NCBI RefSeq assembly: GCF_019578655.1
Contig: NC_063261.1
Coordinates: forward strand, 11,912,446 to 11,976,445
DNA: 64,000 bases
Reading direction: 5' to 3'
DNA from: Ricinus communis
Taxonomy: Eukaryota > Streptophyta > Magnoliopsida > Malpighiales > Euphorbiaceae
Part shown: positions 48,263 to 60,249 of the stretch, piece after piece
Layout of the letters: every line of letters starts with the position of its first letter
Numbering within the stretch: position 1 is the first letter of the stretch
Made by a program: the position numbers and the translations under genes
The notes under the pieces: model-generated
The model's input: only the letters and a program-made list of their open reading frames with translations
Database searches by the model: none
Told to the model about the DNA's origin: nothing

Positions 48263-48900
48263 TTATGTCGACTCGAGAAGTTGTAAAACTTGTTTTCCTA
48301 AGTCAATCTCTTCTCCAAGGTAGAGTTTCAATCTATGGCCATTAACTTTAAATTCACCCTTTTTAGGATGTGTTAACTCAACTACTCTATATGGAAAAAA
48401 CTTGTTTAACTATAAGCAGAGCTGACCAACGTGATTTTAACTTATTTGGAAAAATTTGAAGTTGCGAGTTGAATAAAAGTACCTTATGTCTGACTTGAAA
48501 CTCTCTTCTAGGCTTGATCAGAGAACCATGCCACTTCTTTGTGCGTTCCTTTGTTAGACGGGCATTCACATAAGCATGAGGCCGCCATTCATCCAACTCA
48601 TTAAGCTGTAATTTTCTTTTCAAACTTGTACTAGATATATCAAGATTAACCTGTTTTATAGCCCAAAAAGCTTTACGTTCAATCTCAATAGGTAGATGGC
48701 AAGATTCTCTATATACTAATCTATAGGGAGTGGTGTCCAAGGCTAGTTTAAAGGTAGTTCTATAAGACCATATAACATCATCAAGCTTTATAAAACAGTC
48801 CTTCTTAGAGTGCTCAATAGTCTTTTCAAGAATTAGTTTAAGTTCTCTGTTCGTGTTTTCTACTTGGCCACTAGTTTGAGGGTGATAAGGGGTGGCAAAT
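48263..48900 (-). pseudogene. Athila integrase C-terminal part, truncated by Tat #2 LTR
   Basis: It begins at the insertion point with PYHPQTSGQVENTNRELK (catalytic Glu), then WSYRTTFKLALDTTPYRLVY, CHLPIEIERKAFWAIKQVN and RKLQLNELDEWR. It ends FKVNGHRLKLYLGEEIDLG with TAA at 48263-48265. One frameshift lies in the A6 run 48395-48400 (a T6 run on the coding strand); one base fewer would restore the FPYRVVELTHP continuation. Of the protein's start, only what lies 3' of the break remains. Confidence 0.9.
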
Positions 48901-51468
48901 TGTCAGCACCCCTTTTCCAGATCTAGATATCAAGAAAAATATAAAAACCTTGTGCTGAGCCTTCTTGGATCTCGAGAGACGACGGATAAACTAGAATACC
49001 TTTTCTAGAATTAACTTGGGCTCAATTGTCAGGAAAAATAAAGTTTGAGGGTCAAAACGAGGGATTTTATAAAATCAGAGATCTAATTGCAAGTTTTCCT
49101 TAAACTTTCCCTATGTAGAGCTAATTCGCTATACATGGTGCTGATTGGGGCATTTTCACTCTGATATTACTTTTCTCAATGATTTTACATCCAGATACAG
49201 ATTCTAAAAAGTTTATAGCAATAATCATGATTTTTTAGTGATAATTATTAAAATTTAAAGAATTGAATTTGGATATTTATCAACTTATAATAGAGATTAT
49301 AGTCTCCTTTAAGGTTTCCTTTGAAACCCTACCTCTATAAATAGAAAGAGGCATCTAAGGTTACGAGAGATACAAAAGAAACTCAGAGGATATACAGAGA
49401 GAAAAGGCAAGAGACAGAGAAAAAAGGAAAAAATATATTTTTGTTCTTCATTAGGCAAAATACTCAAGTCACTCAAGAAAGAATCCTTTTTTAGAAACTC
49501 TTTTTTAATCGATAGAAGGTCTTTAACCTCTCTCCAGCATTGGATTCCCTACCAGTCTTTGATTCAACTGCATCCATCATCATCCTAAACTGGTTTCTTT
49601 ATTCTTTTCTTTATTTTGTTATTTGTTCTTTATAGAAATATGATTAGGTTTATTGTTGTCATTTATGATTATTATGATTAAATTAGGGTTTCTTGTGGAT
49701 CTGAATGTTAATTGGGTTTTAAAATATAATAATAAGAACATTAAAGTTTTGAATCTGATAATTTTATTAATTAGGAATTTAAATATGATTAGAAACATAC
49801 AATTGGAATGATTAGATTTATATTTTCATTATGATTCAGTAATTAAATATGTCAAATAGGCTTTCATTATTAATTTGCCATCTTTTTGTTTACTGTACTT
49901 TTAGTTTCTTGGGTTTTTATCAGTTTTTAGGATTTTTGACGAATCAATTGGTTCCTATTGTTTTGATTTTATTTCTTTATATCACAACCCAATCTATGGG
50001 TCTGTGACCAGCACTAGGGAATGGGTAGGCTTAAGGCCATTAAAACCCGTAGTAAGCCTGATTAATTGACAATTCAAATATTTATACATATACATACTAT
50101 TAAACGAGCCCAACATGTCATTCACAAGTCTCCAACTGGATGCTAGCAAGCATTCCATAATTTGTTACAAACCAATATCAAACATAATATATCAGGTACA
50201 CTATTGCGGAGATTCTAAAATTTGAAATAATTCAAAATGCACAAGTAGAAATTAATTATAATAAGCCCGAAGGAGAAGGAAGTCGGGTTGTCAAGCGAAA
50301 GACGACGGAGAACCTAACTATCACATGAAAAATTTAAAATTGAGACTGTCAGCCTCAAGAGTGAGTTAAAATCATATAGTTCTATAATATTTACAGTTTC
50401 CTCAATAAAATATTTATTTAATCAATAATAACATATCATATTACATTAAAACATGTGTCATAATGCCATAATTCATAAAAATACAATTTAAATACTTATG
50501 GGACGAGTGCCTCAGCAGAATCCTAACCCCAATACTAGTAGTCTTTTGGCTCTCTTAAATATAGACGTTTACCCCCCGTATAACGGGTCCAGAACCTGAT
50601 ATAAACAATTTAAATATTCCGTAATTAATTAACGAGAGTCGAGCCACCAAAACTGCATTATTTTTTCCAACTCTGTAACGCATCACATATCACAATTAAT
50701 TACAGATGGTCCGTCATAATATTTATTTCACAACCAACCAAAAAAAAATTTCTAGTATTTAAACTAATCAAACACAACCACATCTACCACAAACAGAATA
50801 ATACTTAGCCATACCAATTAATTTGTAATATTTGTATCTAAGTCATAATTAATTAAATCTAATTAAATTAAATTATTTATAATTGATAATTAATAGCAAC
50901 AATATTTTCTAAAATTATAAAATAATTTTTAAGGTCAAAACAAAATTATACCGAGTTAAAAATCCGATATCCTGCGCATCCAGAAAATACCGGGGTCTGA
51001 ACACCGGTACTGCCAATAGTGTCGGATTTCGAATCCAGAAGTGCCTACGTGAAGCTTGAGACGTGCTGGAGCCAAAAACACCAAAATCATAGCCTTACCT
51101 TTGTCAGAAATTGCTAGATCTTAGTGGGAAGAAGGCTGCTCCGGTGAGGCTCTACCAAGGCTACCGGCGGAGGAACGAGGAAGGGGAGGAATTGTTCCTA
51201 GCTTTTGGAGGGCGAGGAACTCGATTCCAGCATCAGATTAGCGAAAGGATGGCGGTAGGTGGTGGTGCAGTGGCGACTACCTCTTTCCAGCTTGGCGTCG
51301 GTAGCGAGGGGGGAGGAAGGAGAAGCGGTCGAGAGGAGGAGAAAGGAGAAGGAAGCGGCGGCGGTGGAGGCGATGGCCTTGAGAGGGAAGGAGGCGATGG
51401 GGGAAAAAGAGAACAGGAGAAGAAGAAGAAGAAGAAGGGAGGGGGAAAGAGAAATTTCTCTTTTTATT

Positions 51469-51501
<33 letters not shown>

Positions 51502-52478
51502 TATTTAATATTATTTCATTTCATTTTAAATCTTTTTTGGGTATTACATTTCATATCTAATTAATTTTACTCTTTGTGCATGTGAAATTCGACTCTAGGG
51601 ATGTGAGATACACTCATGAACTGAAAAAAAACTGACTGGAACCTTAGACCGATCGGTTATGCAATGTTTTGGCCCAAAGTTTTTGGTTTTGGTTGAGTTT
51701 GATGTATTTTATGTACTGTATAAGATTTTTAGGTCTTTTTCCTTACAATTTTAGTTGTAGGCCGAGTTGTAATAGTTAGGATTATTTTCTGCATCTTATT
51801 TTGTTCATTTTGCTCATTGTATGATTGATTAACTTATTTGATTGATTAACTAAAATGGGCAACATAGGGTTACAATTAGACCCAACATGAACACTATAAT
51901 CTAATAGGCTAATTAACATTAAATGGGCCTAAACTCTAAATTGAAGTAGACTTAGTGGGTCTTGGCATACTTAAGTTAGGATTGGGATTTATTAGAGGTT
52001 CACACAGAATAGGCCTTGTCATAATAAGTAGTCTATTAGATCTAAAGGTTGGAAATCAAAAGCATAATATGTAATTGGGGTGGACTTAGTGAGCTATATA
52101 TACATAATTAACTAGTAAATTAGACTAATAACTCTAATATGGGCTAGGTTTAAATAAAAGGGGCTAGACTTAAGTGAATTATGTGTATTATTTGGTATAC
52201 ATGTGTATGAACTGCTTATATTTATAGGGAGCAATGTGTTAAATAATAAAATGAAAGACTAATATACACAAATAAGGAATTTGGCTTTCGGATCCATCTT
52301 TGAATTTTGTGGTATAAGCTTCCTTATGTAAAAGTGTCATAGTGATTACCCAGGTGGTGACTCCTATCTCCGTACTAGTCTTAGTGACTAGTTAGCGTGT
52401 TTCCGATTAGGTTAAAAAGTCTTACAGTGTTGTAGTCGCTAAAGACACTTAGGTGGACGCCCGAAACCGCCGCCCATA
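48901..52478 (+). repeat. 5' LTR of Tat element #2 (with a nested solo LTR)
   Basis: Starts TGTCAGCACCCC, ends CCGCCGCCCATA just before the primer site; the terminal CA is changed or lies two bases earlier. Without the nested LTR it is about 2.0 kb. It aligns with 16506-20044 and, in inverse direction, with 63034-64000. Confidence 0.8.
49980..51548 (+). repeat. Ty3-type solo LTR nested in the Tat #2 LTR
   Basis: The ends TATCACAACCC...GGGTATTACA correspond to the TGTCACAACC...GGGTGTTACA ends of the Tekay-type LTR on its element strand (first G mutated). Homology to the Tat LTR resumes on both sides. The flanks CTTTA and TTTCA are a poor match for a 5-bp duplication. The purine-rich block 51150-51450 translates as a 149-codon frame, but this is low-complexity LTR sequence, not a gene. 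Confidence 0.7.
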
Positions 52479-52479
52479 G

Positions 52480-52497
52480 TGGCAATTTCGTTGGCGA
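52480..52497 (+). other. Primer binding site of Tat element #2
   Basis: TGGCAATTTCGTTGGCGA directly after the LTR end, same context as the site at 26967-26984 of the third Tat-like element. Confidence 0.65.
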
Positions 52498-53322
52498 TAA
52501 GAGAAGTTGATTCTAGTGTATGTTTGTTTTTTGAAATGTTATTATTTAACAAATTATTCTTGCATCACTACACCATTATCATTTATTGTGCACTTTGGTC
52601 CTTATAGCCTTAATGGCGTCGGTTAGTGGTTCTTTAGTTCCATTGAAATTTTAGAATAGCGACACTAGCTAATCATCACTCACAAGTAATGAGTAAATTT
52701 CCTTTATTGCATAGACCCTTGAGTGGGAAGATGAGCTAAGGAGAAATATTTTTTACTTGTGGGAGCCTTTTATCCTTACCTAAGACTCAATTCATGCTAA
52801 TGATCGTAGTAATCTCCCTAAGGAACCATGTTGCTTAATATATGAGATGTTTTGCCTTATAAGTATCTTAAGCCCAAGTATTGAAAGGCCTTGGCTCAAG
52901 AATATAGGACCAAGTTCTAGGAAAAAATGTGTAGGCTTTTATACTTGTATGTTTAAATATGCTTTGAGAGCTTAAAGCATGCGCATCGGACTTGTTATCC
53001 CTTGTTGATAGGGGGCGCAGACCCAAAATCCAAGGGAAGAAAGACTTATCATGAACAGCGTGTGAGAATAATAAGGTCGGAAGGATGAATTGTATATTAT
53101 TATGCATGCTAACTTCTTCTTCTTGTCTTTGTACATTGCACGTGCATCATGCATCTCATGTATTGCATGCATCATACTGACGTTTATCTTTTTAGCCATG
53201 TAGATTCTCCTATGGGTTGGAAGAGATAAGATAGTGGGAGATTGGAAAGAGTGTCTATTTCTTCGAGAATCTAAGTTGTATTAGAGCACCTAGAAAGGCC
53301 AAGACGCCAAGCTACCGAAGAT
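52498..53322 (+). other. Tat #2 leader
   Basis: Noncoding stretch between primer site and gag; the minus-strand frames at 52868-53199 have no domain. Confidence 0.55.
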
Positions 53323-56300
53323 ATGTCCAACGAGAGAGCTAATGAATAAGACGTTGAGATCCTGAAGAATGCTATCATCGATAATTTGAGGGGTGTGATT
53401 TGAGAAGAGTTCCAAAAACTCTTGGTTAGGATGGCACTAAATCAAGCCCACCTGTTGCTCCTATTACATCGGTTAATCCCTCTATTGTTGTTGACTCGAT
53501 TGTGGTTACTACTGAGACTGCTACTGCCACTACAGCTGCTGCTACTACCTCGACCAATGCTAATGCCAATGCTGAAGACCCGGCTAGAAGGGGAGTGCCT
53601 CCGAATTTTTGGGACTTCGATGAGTTCATGCTATAGAGGGCTGATGGGTGCTAATCATGTTAGCTACAATCTAAGGCAGTGTACCTATCGATGCAGTCTA
53701 GCACTAATGGCGAGTATCAAGGTCGTATTCCTCGGGAAAGTGAAAGCCCAGAGTTACTCCTTTGTTTTTTGTTATATTAACCTAAAATGGATAATGAATA
53801 ATTTCTAAACTAACTATTAACTACAAGCTAAGTTCCGAGGGAGATGCAGGAGTAATTGATAAATGAAATAATCAAGACAAGAAGACAAACCCAAAGGGAA
53901 TCTAAACTAGTTGGCAACCGAACAAAAGATAAAGGATCGGTGAGTCTAATTATGCTACCCGTGGGCCGAATTCTTAGCAGAATTCGGTTTCTCTCTCGAG
54001 ATAATCGAATTCCTAAACCTAATAACCTAAAGTTGGAATCTCTTCCTAACGATTGATTCTTAAATTAGCATTAAGCTTTAATCCGCCTCTATTAAGCTTT
54101 GTTAATTCTTAATCCGGCTAGTTAATTATCCTTATCTCTAGCGATTATTAACCGGTTCTTGTTATTCAAAATTCCAATTGCCAAACGGATTTCTCAATCT
54201 CATAAAGCAATCTAAACATCATAATTCCTGGCGTCTCATGAATAATGCATAATCTTATTAATACTAAAAACAAGAAGAATACAAAACCAACTCAAACAAT
54301 CCAATGATATAATATCAAGCCAACATAGTAAAGAAATCCCGAATGGATTAAATCAGTCTAGCTAAACATGTTCATGTTTAAAACAATCTAGGAAATCAAT
54401 TACAATGAAAGAATAATGAAAATAGAACATGTACACCCTTTTCTCTCGAATTGGATGAGCGAGCTCCAAATCCGGATCTACACTTTGATTAATCTCCCAA
54501 ACGCCTTTTGAATTGCTTCCACTCTGTTTTGTACTCGGAACCTTGCGATTCAGGGATTCTTACTCCCATGACTCTCTCTTTGCACTCAATCTGTGCAAAA
54601 TCGAACCAGCCAGGCTCTATGTCCTTCTTCCCCCTCTTTTCTAAGAAAAATTCATTTTTCTTATATATTTAACTCGACCTTTAGAAGTCCGGGCGTCTTT
54701 GGCTATGGATCTCGCCAGTAGGGTTTCACCACGGTAGTGTTGCTCCCCGTGTTGGCCACCATGGGTCGTCTTTGAAGGCGTGGTGGCTCTAAACCGTGCC
54801 CAAAGTGCAAATTTCAAGAATCAAAGCCAATGGTTGAGCACGGCCGGAGTCCGGGCCGTGCTCGATGTATCATGCGGGCTCTTATCCGATATTGATGAAT
54901 TCTCGTCCGTTTCCGCACGTATTGATCTATAATTGCTTAAACACCGATGATGGTCCTATAAATGTTCCTGAAATGCAAAAGAACACAAAACATGGGTGAT
55001 CTGGGAATAAAAGCACAATAATTGCTAAGAACATACGCAATAATATGCAAGCAAATATGTATAAAACTATGCTCATCAAAGGCTAAGAGGGAGACTGACC
55101 TTGCTACCAATGAAGCCGTGAGTGGTCTGAGCGCCAGGCTTGATAAAATGCAGGGTATGCTAGAAATCAAAGGTTTGGACCCCACCTATGATTTCAAAGG
55201 CGTGATTTATGGAATTCTTTTGTCAAGCAGTATGACTACAACACTCATCTAGAAGTGTCGTTCAGGGATCTCGCATCCACCAAGCAGAAGCTAAATGAGT
55301 CATTCTCTGATTTCTTGACCAAATGGAGGAATAAGGCTAAATTAATGAAGAACAAGCCCTCCGAAAAGGACCAAGTTTGTATTATGGTCCGAAATGTTCT
55401 TCCTGGATAGGTTGAAAAGTTAGAGATGATGAACCTGAAAACCTTCATGGACGTATATGATAATGGGCTACAGGTCGAAGAAATCGAGAACGACAAAAGA
55501 AAGACTGTGAGAATCGTGAAAAGGCAAACTACCAGGCTGGGGGGAGTAGGACCCTAGATGTGAATGTTGTACATTAACCGAGGAAGTTTACCAACTTCAA
55601 ACAACCTCTCTCTTACATCTTTGAGAGATTGGTACATAACGGCAATGCTCCAACCTACTACCTTAAAGAATCCACCAAACTCTAATGCACCCGAATAGAA
55701 ACCCAACACCTATTGTAAATTCCACCAAGCACTTAGCCACCATATTGACAACTACATCCGGTTAAAACACGAAATTCAAGACCTTATCGATGCTGGAAAG
55801 CTCACTGGCCCTGATCAACCTAGTACCAGAAGGAACCCCTTACCAAACTACAACAACACACCACCCCCAGACCAAGTGTCCACAATCAACTCTGATTTCA
55901 GTGAAGAGGAGATTATTAACTCTTTTGTAGACGTACCCCAAACCGAACTAGAAGCCAAACCAAATAGCCCACAAATAACCTTCACCGACCTGGGGGCATC
56001 ACTATTCGTGGTGTTCCATCACCTAAACTTAAACAGGAAGCTTAAGCCCTAATTGCTAAATGACAGTCTTAAGCCTCATGATGGTTAATATTATAAGTAT
56101 CACCAGACTTTACAAGCGTATGATGGATGAGTACAACCATCTCAAGCACGAGATTTAGGACTTAAATCAACTTTGGAGAATGGGAGGTTGAACAACTTCC
56201 TCGATATAAGTATGAAGACTTACTTGGGAAGCTCTCAGGCCATTTTCACTTCAAGGTTCGATATTCGAATTGAGGATATTGTGCCAAGTGGTTGGGGATC

Positions 56301-56570
56301 AGATGAAGATCAAACCACTAGTGAATCTTGTCTTTTGAAGATCTGGAAAGAAAGGGAAAAGAAGTTTGTCATGGTTACCGACATTTGGTTTAGCTTTGGG
56401 GATAAGTGTGTAGTCCAAGACGCCGAGGCTAAGGACATTTAGGCAGACAATGATATTGAAACTGAGCTAGTGGGTAAGAGTAAAAAAGCCGAGGTACAAG
56501 AGCTGAAGCAAGATAAGCAAGCACCTGAAGGCATAGATGTCGTGTGGCTAGAATGATGGAAGAAGGAGAA
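53323..56570 (+). pseudogene. Tat gag, split by a solo LTR
   Basis: A likely start ATG at 53323 (MSNERANE, then a stop) leads to an Ala/Thr-rich stretch (VTTETATATTAAATTSTNAN) and GVPPNFWDFDEFM. The solo LTR 53642-55078 interrupts here. Gag resumes with ETDLATNEAVSGLSARLDKM. The Tat gag core at 55215-55500 reads LEVSFRDLASTKQKLNESFS, DFLTKWRNKAKLMKNKPSEK and FMDVYDNGLQVEE. After 55560 the frame is badly broken. 56173-56442 (89 codons) belongs to the gag-protease linker. Confidence 0.85.
53642..55078 (-). repeat. Athila-type solo LTR in Tat #2 gag
   Basis: Plus-strand ends TGATGGGTGCTAATC...ATGCTCATCA, 1437 bp; flanks AGGGC (53637-53641) and AAGGC (55079-55083), a 5-bp target duplication with one mismatch. 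Tat gag continues across it. On the minus strand it begins TGATGAGCATAG, like Athila LTRs (TGATRAG start). Near-identical family member at 58744-60249, more distant at 17983-19417. Confidence 0.85.
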
Positions 56571-57360
56571 GAAGACAACTGATGTCAAAGAACTATTGAT
56601 GCATTCGCCGAACCATAGAAAGGCTTTAATTCAAACCTTGTCTGGTATAAGTGTTAGCACAACATCTATTCATGAGGAGATGATCAAAACGGTAATTGAC
56701 AAGACCACCGGGATGATCACCTTCTTGGATGAAGACCTACCACTTGAGGGAATAGGCCATAATAAGTCCCTTTATATAGCAACAATAGTAAAAGGGAAGA
56801 GAACTCCATGTGTGATGATGGATGACGGGTCAGCTATCAATGTCTGTCCTTCTTGCATATTCCCTAAACTCGGGATGATTGCAAAAGACCTAAAACCATC
56901 ATACATGGTCATAAGAGCCTATAATGAGACAAAAGGAGATGTGGAATCAACGCTTTTAGCACTGGTGAAGATGAGTCCTATTGAATCCTGGGTGGAGTTC
57001 ACCGTCCTAGACATCCTAGTAACTTTTGCACTGTTATTGGGAAGGCCATGGTTCCAAGCCCTAGGAAGAGTTCCTTACACAATACATTAGAAGGTGAAAT
57101 TCCCTCATGAAGGCGAGATCATCACCAGCAACACTGAAGGTGGTAAGGTTGTCTCAGCAATCTAAGAAGCCGTCAATGAGGTGGACACCCTTACTGGATT
57201 GCAAGTGGCAGTTCTCCATGAGGACTACATGGATCCTAAAGTAGCCAACATGTCCAAGAAAATGAACTCCATGCCTAGAATGAGGCTGGGAAAGAATCGG
57301 GGGGGTATTGTGGAGCTGCCAGACTTTAAAGGTTAGAAAACTGAGTAAGGACTAGGTTAT
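56571..57360 (+). pseudogene. Tat aspartic protease
   Basis: The open frame 56596-57090 (164 codons) contains the active site CVMMDDGSAINVCP (Asp-Asp-Gly-Ser as usual in Tat), then LKPSYMVIRAYNETKGDVES and the flap/C-terminal LLGRPWFQALGRVPYTIH. After the stop the protein continues as a G-patch-like linker (RMRLGKNRGGIVELPDFKG) with stops. Both core protease motifs are intact. Confidence 0.85.
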
Positions 57361-57639
57361 TTTGAAGAGGAAGACGAGGGAAAACCGAAGGGCAAGACTC
57401 TCAAAGACGTGTTCATCCAAGAGTACAAGCTCTACTCTAGAGAGCCCAAACCTATTAATGTAGTTAGGATTGAGGTACTAGGGTTTGAGATTTTCAAGAA
57501 CTAGATAATTGACAGGATGGTGGAACTTAGTATAAGGAAGTTTGAGAGAAGGTCACTACCAAGATAGAACAGCTGAAACTAGACGAGTTCACCACTTAGC
57601 CGGAGAAAATATGCCAAGAGAAACTAGCTATTCTTATTG

Positions 57640-57870
57640 AAAATAATATCATTAATGTTTTTTTATGATGATGATGTAATAATGTTTGATATTTATGAGG
57701 ACGATGTATATTTTCTTTCTAAGACCAATTATATAAATATTTTACTTACTTGTGTGATGTTTTTCTGAACTGTAGTGTGTATTTTAATTTTCATGATATA
57801 TGCATATTTGATATCAATTCCATATAAATTAATTCATTTAATTCAAGCACAGATGCAAATACATGAAATA
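57640..57870 (+). other. AT-rich stretch between protease and RT, possible Ogre-type intron
   Basis: A block of about 230 bp, far more AT-rich than the flanking pol sequence, with no coding similarity. Ogre elements carry a spliced intron between protease and RT. The position fits; splice sites are not proven. Confidence 0.4.
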
Positions 57871-58682
57871 TTCTAATAGCTCATGATGTAACTCCTAAAA
57901 AGAGGAGAGAATTTGAGAAAATAATAGAAAAAAGAAAAGTTGTATTTTCTTGGTCCTATGACGATATGCCAGGTCTAGACAGGAAAAATAGTAGAGCACT
58001 ATATCCCGGCTCATCCGCATATCAAACTGGTCAAGTAGAAGATGAGAAAACTGAGGTCGGAATGGATAGAAAAAATACATGAAAAAGTCGCTAAGTAAAT
58101 TAAGGCCAATTTCCTCGATATGGTTGACTATCCCGAATGATTGGCAAACATTATTCTAATCCTGAAAAAGGATGGTAAGGTCTGAATGTGCATAGATTAT
58201 AGGGACTTGAACAAGGCATTCCCCAAGGATGACTTTACTCTTCCTCATATAGATGTAATAGTCGATAATGCCGGCTCGAATGCGATGTACTCCTTTACAG
58301 ACGAATTCTCTAGGTATAATCAGATCATGATAGCAGTGGTGGACAAACTGAAGACATCATTTATCACCCGAGTGGGGAACGTACTACTACAAGGTTATGC
58401 CTTTTAGATAAAAGAACGTGGGAGCAACTTATTAGAGAGTAGACACTATGTTATTTAATGATATGATGCACATGGAGGTGGAGCTGTACGTTGATGACAT
58501 GATGGTAATGTTTGAAATAAGGGAAAGACACTTTCAAGCTCTTGATAAGTTTTTAGAATGAGTGGAAAGGTATAATCTGAGACTCAACCTGAAGAAGAGC
58601 AATATTCAGAGTTACATCAAGGAAGCTGTTAGGGTACATAGTGAGTCACCAAGGCGTAGAGATCAACCTAAACAAGGTCAAG

Positions 58683-58743
58683 GCTATTTAAGAGATGCGA
58701 GCGCCAAAGATGAAGAAATAAGTCAGAGGTTTCCTGCGATGCT
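58683..58743 (+). repeat. 61-bp duplication, left copy
   Basis: Begins GCTATTTAAGAGATGCGAGC and ends TTTCCTGCGATGCT directly before the solo LTR start at 58744. Same segment at 60250-60310 with one substitution (GCCAAAG against GCCGAAG). Confidence 0.95.
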
Positions 58744-60249
58744 TGATGGGTGCTACTCGTGTTAGCTACAATCTAAGGCAGTGTACCTATCGATGCAGTC
58801 TAGCACTAATGGCGAGTATCAAGGTCGTATTCCTCGGGAAAGCGAAAGCCCAGAGTTACTCCTTTGTTCTTTGTTATATTAACCTAAAATGGATGATGAA
58901 TAAATTCTAAACTAACTATTAACTACAAGCTAAGTCCTAAGGGAGATGCAGGAGTAATTGATAAGTGAAATAATCAAGACAAGAAGACAAACCCAAAGGG
59001 AATCTAAACTAGTTGGCAATCAAACAAAAGATAAAGGATCGGTGAGTCTAATTATGCTACCCGTGGACGAATTCTTAACCGAATTCGGTTTCTCTCTCGA
59101 GATAACCGAATTCTTAAACCTAATAACCTAAAGTTGGAATCTCTTCCTAACGATTGATTCTTAAATTAGCGTTAAGCTTTAATCCGCCCTCTATTAAGCT
59201 TTGTTAATTCTTAATCCGGCTAGTTAATTATCCTTATCTCTAAGCGATTATTAACCGGTTCTTGTTATTCAAAGTTCCGAATTGCCAAACGGATTTCTCA
59301 ATCTCATAAAGCAATCTAAACATCACAATTCACAACGTCTCATGAATAATGCATTATTTTATTAATCGAAAACAAGAAGAATACAAAACCAACTCAAACA
59401 ATCCAACAATATAATATCAAGCCAACATAGTAAAGAAATCCCAAATGGATTAAATCAGTCTAGCTAAACATGTTCATGTTTAAAACAATCTAGGAAATCA
59501 ATTACAATGAAAGAATAATGAAAATAAAACATGTACACCCTTTTATCTCGAATTGGATGAGCGAACTCCAAATCCGGATCTACACTTTGATTAATCTCCC
59601 AAACGCCTCTTGAATTGCTCCACTATCTGTTTTGCACTCGGAATCTTATGATTCAGGATTCTACTCACTACAACTTTCTCTACTTTCCGGTGTTGTGCGA
59701 AACCGAACTAGCCACTAGGGCTCAATGTCACTCTTTTCCCTCTCCCTCTTTTCTCGGAAAATTCATTTTTTCTTATATATTTAACTTCGGAGTCCATGCC
59801 GTCTTTGAAACTATGGATCTCACTAACTAGGGTTTCACCACTGGTGTTTCTCCCCGTGTTGGCTACCACGGGCCGTGTTGCTCCCCGTGTTATCCACCAC
59901 GGGCCGTGCTGAAGGCCGTGGTGGCTACGGAAATCGTGCCCAAACTATTGTTTTGAAGACCAAGTTTTGATGGTTGGTCACGGCCGAGTCTAGGCGTGAT
60001 GGTCGGCCTGACCTTGACTCGTGCCGGTAGCGCTCAATGTGTGGCAGCTCTTGTCCGATCTTGATGAATTCTCGCCCTACATTTCGCACGTATTGATCTA
60101 TAATTTCTTAAACACCGATGATGGTCCTATAAATGTTCTTGAAATGCAAAAAAACACAAAACACGGGTGATCTGGGAATAAAAGCACAATAATTGCTAAG
60201 AACATACGCAATAATATGCAAGCAAATATGTGTAAAACTATGCTCATCA
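58744..60249 (-). repeat. Athila-type solo LTR in Tat #2 RT, flanked by a 61-bp duplication
   Basis: Plus-strand ends TGATGGGTGCTACTC...ATGCTCATCA, 1506 bp, closely similar to 53642-55078. The extra length comes mainly from additional CCACGGGCCGTG-type repeats at 59840-60050. The flanking direct repeat is 61 bp rather than 5 bp and abuts both termini exactly. Confidence 0.88.

Larger units (their letters stand above)
42184..48900 (-). mobile_element. Athila Ty3 element, 3' half, cut by Tat #2
   Basis: On the minus strand, left of the break at 48900, the order is end of integrase (48900-48263), long spacer, env-position ORF (46409-44927), 3' UTR, polypurine tract, 3' LTR (43565-42184). The integrase reading frame runs straight into the LTR start TGTCAGCACC of Tat #2 at 48901. 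The other half should lie to the right of Tat #2, beyond the window. Confidence 0.88.

Noticed and set aside
51111..51560. 149-codon Gly/Glu/Lys-rich ORF
   Set aside because: Lies inside a Ty3 solo LTR; purine-rich low-complexity repeats make long open frames in two registers. No domain.
53642..60249. Complete Athila element bounded by the two LTRs at 53642 and 58744
   Set aside because: The DNA between them is contiguous Tat gag-protease-RT in the opposite orientation, and each LTR has its own flanking duplication.
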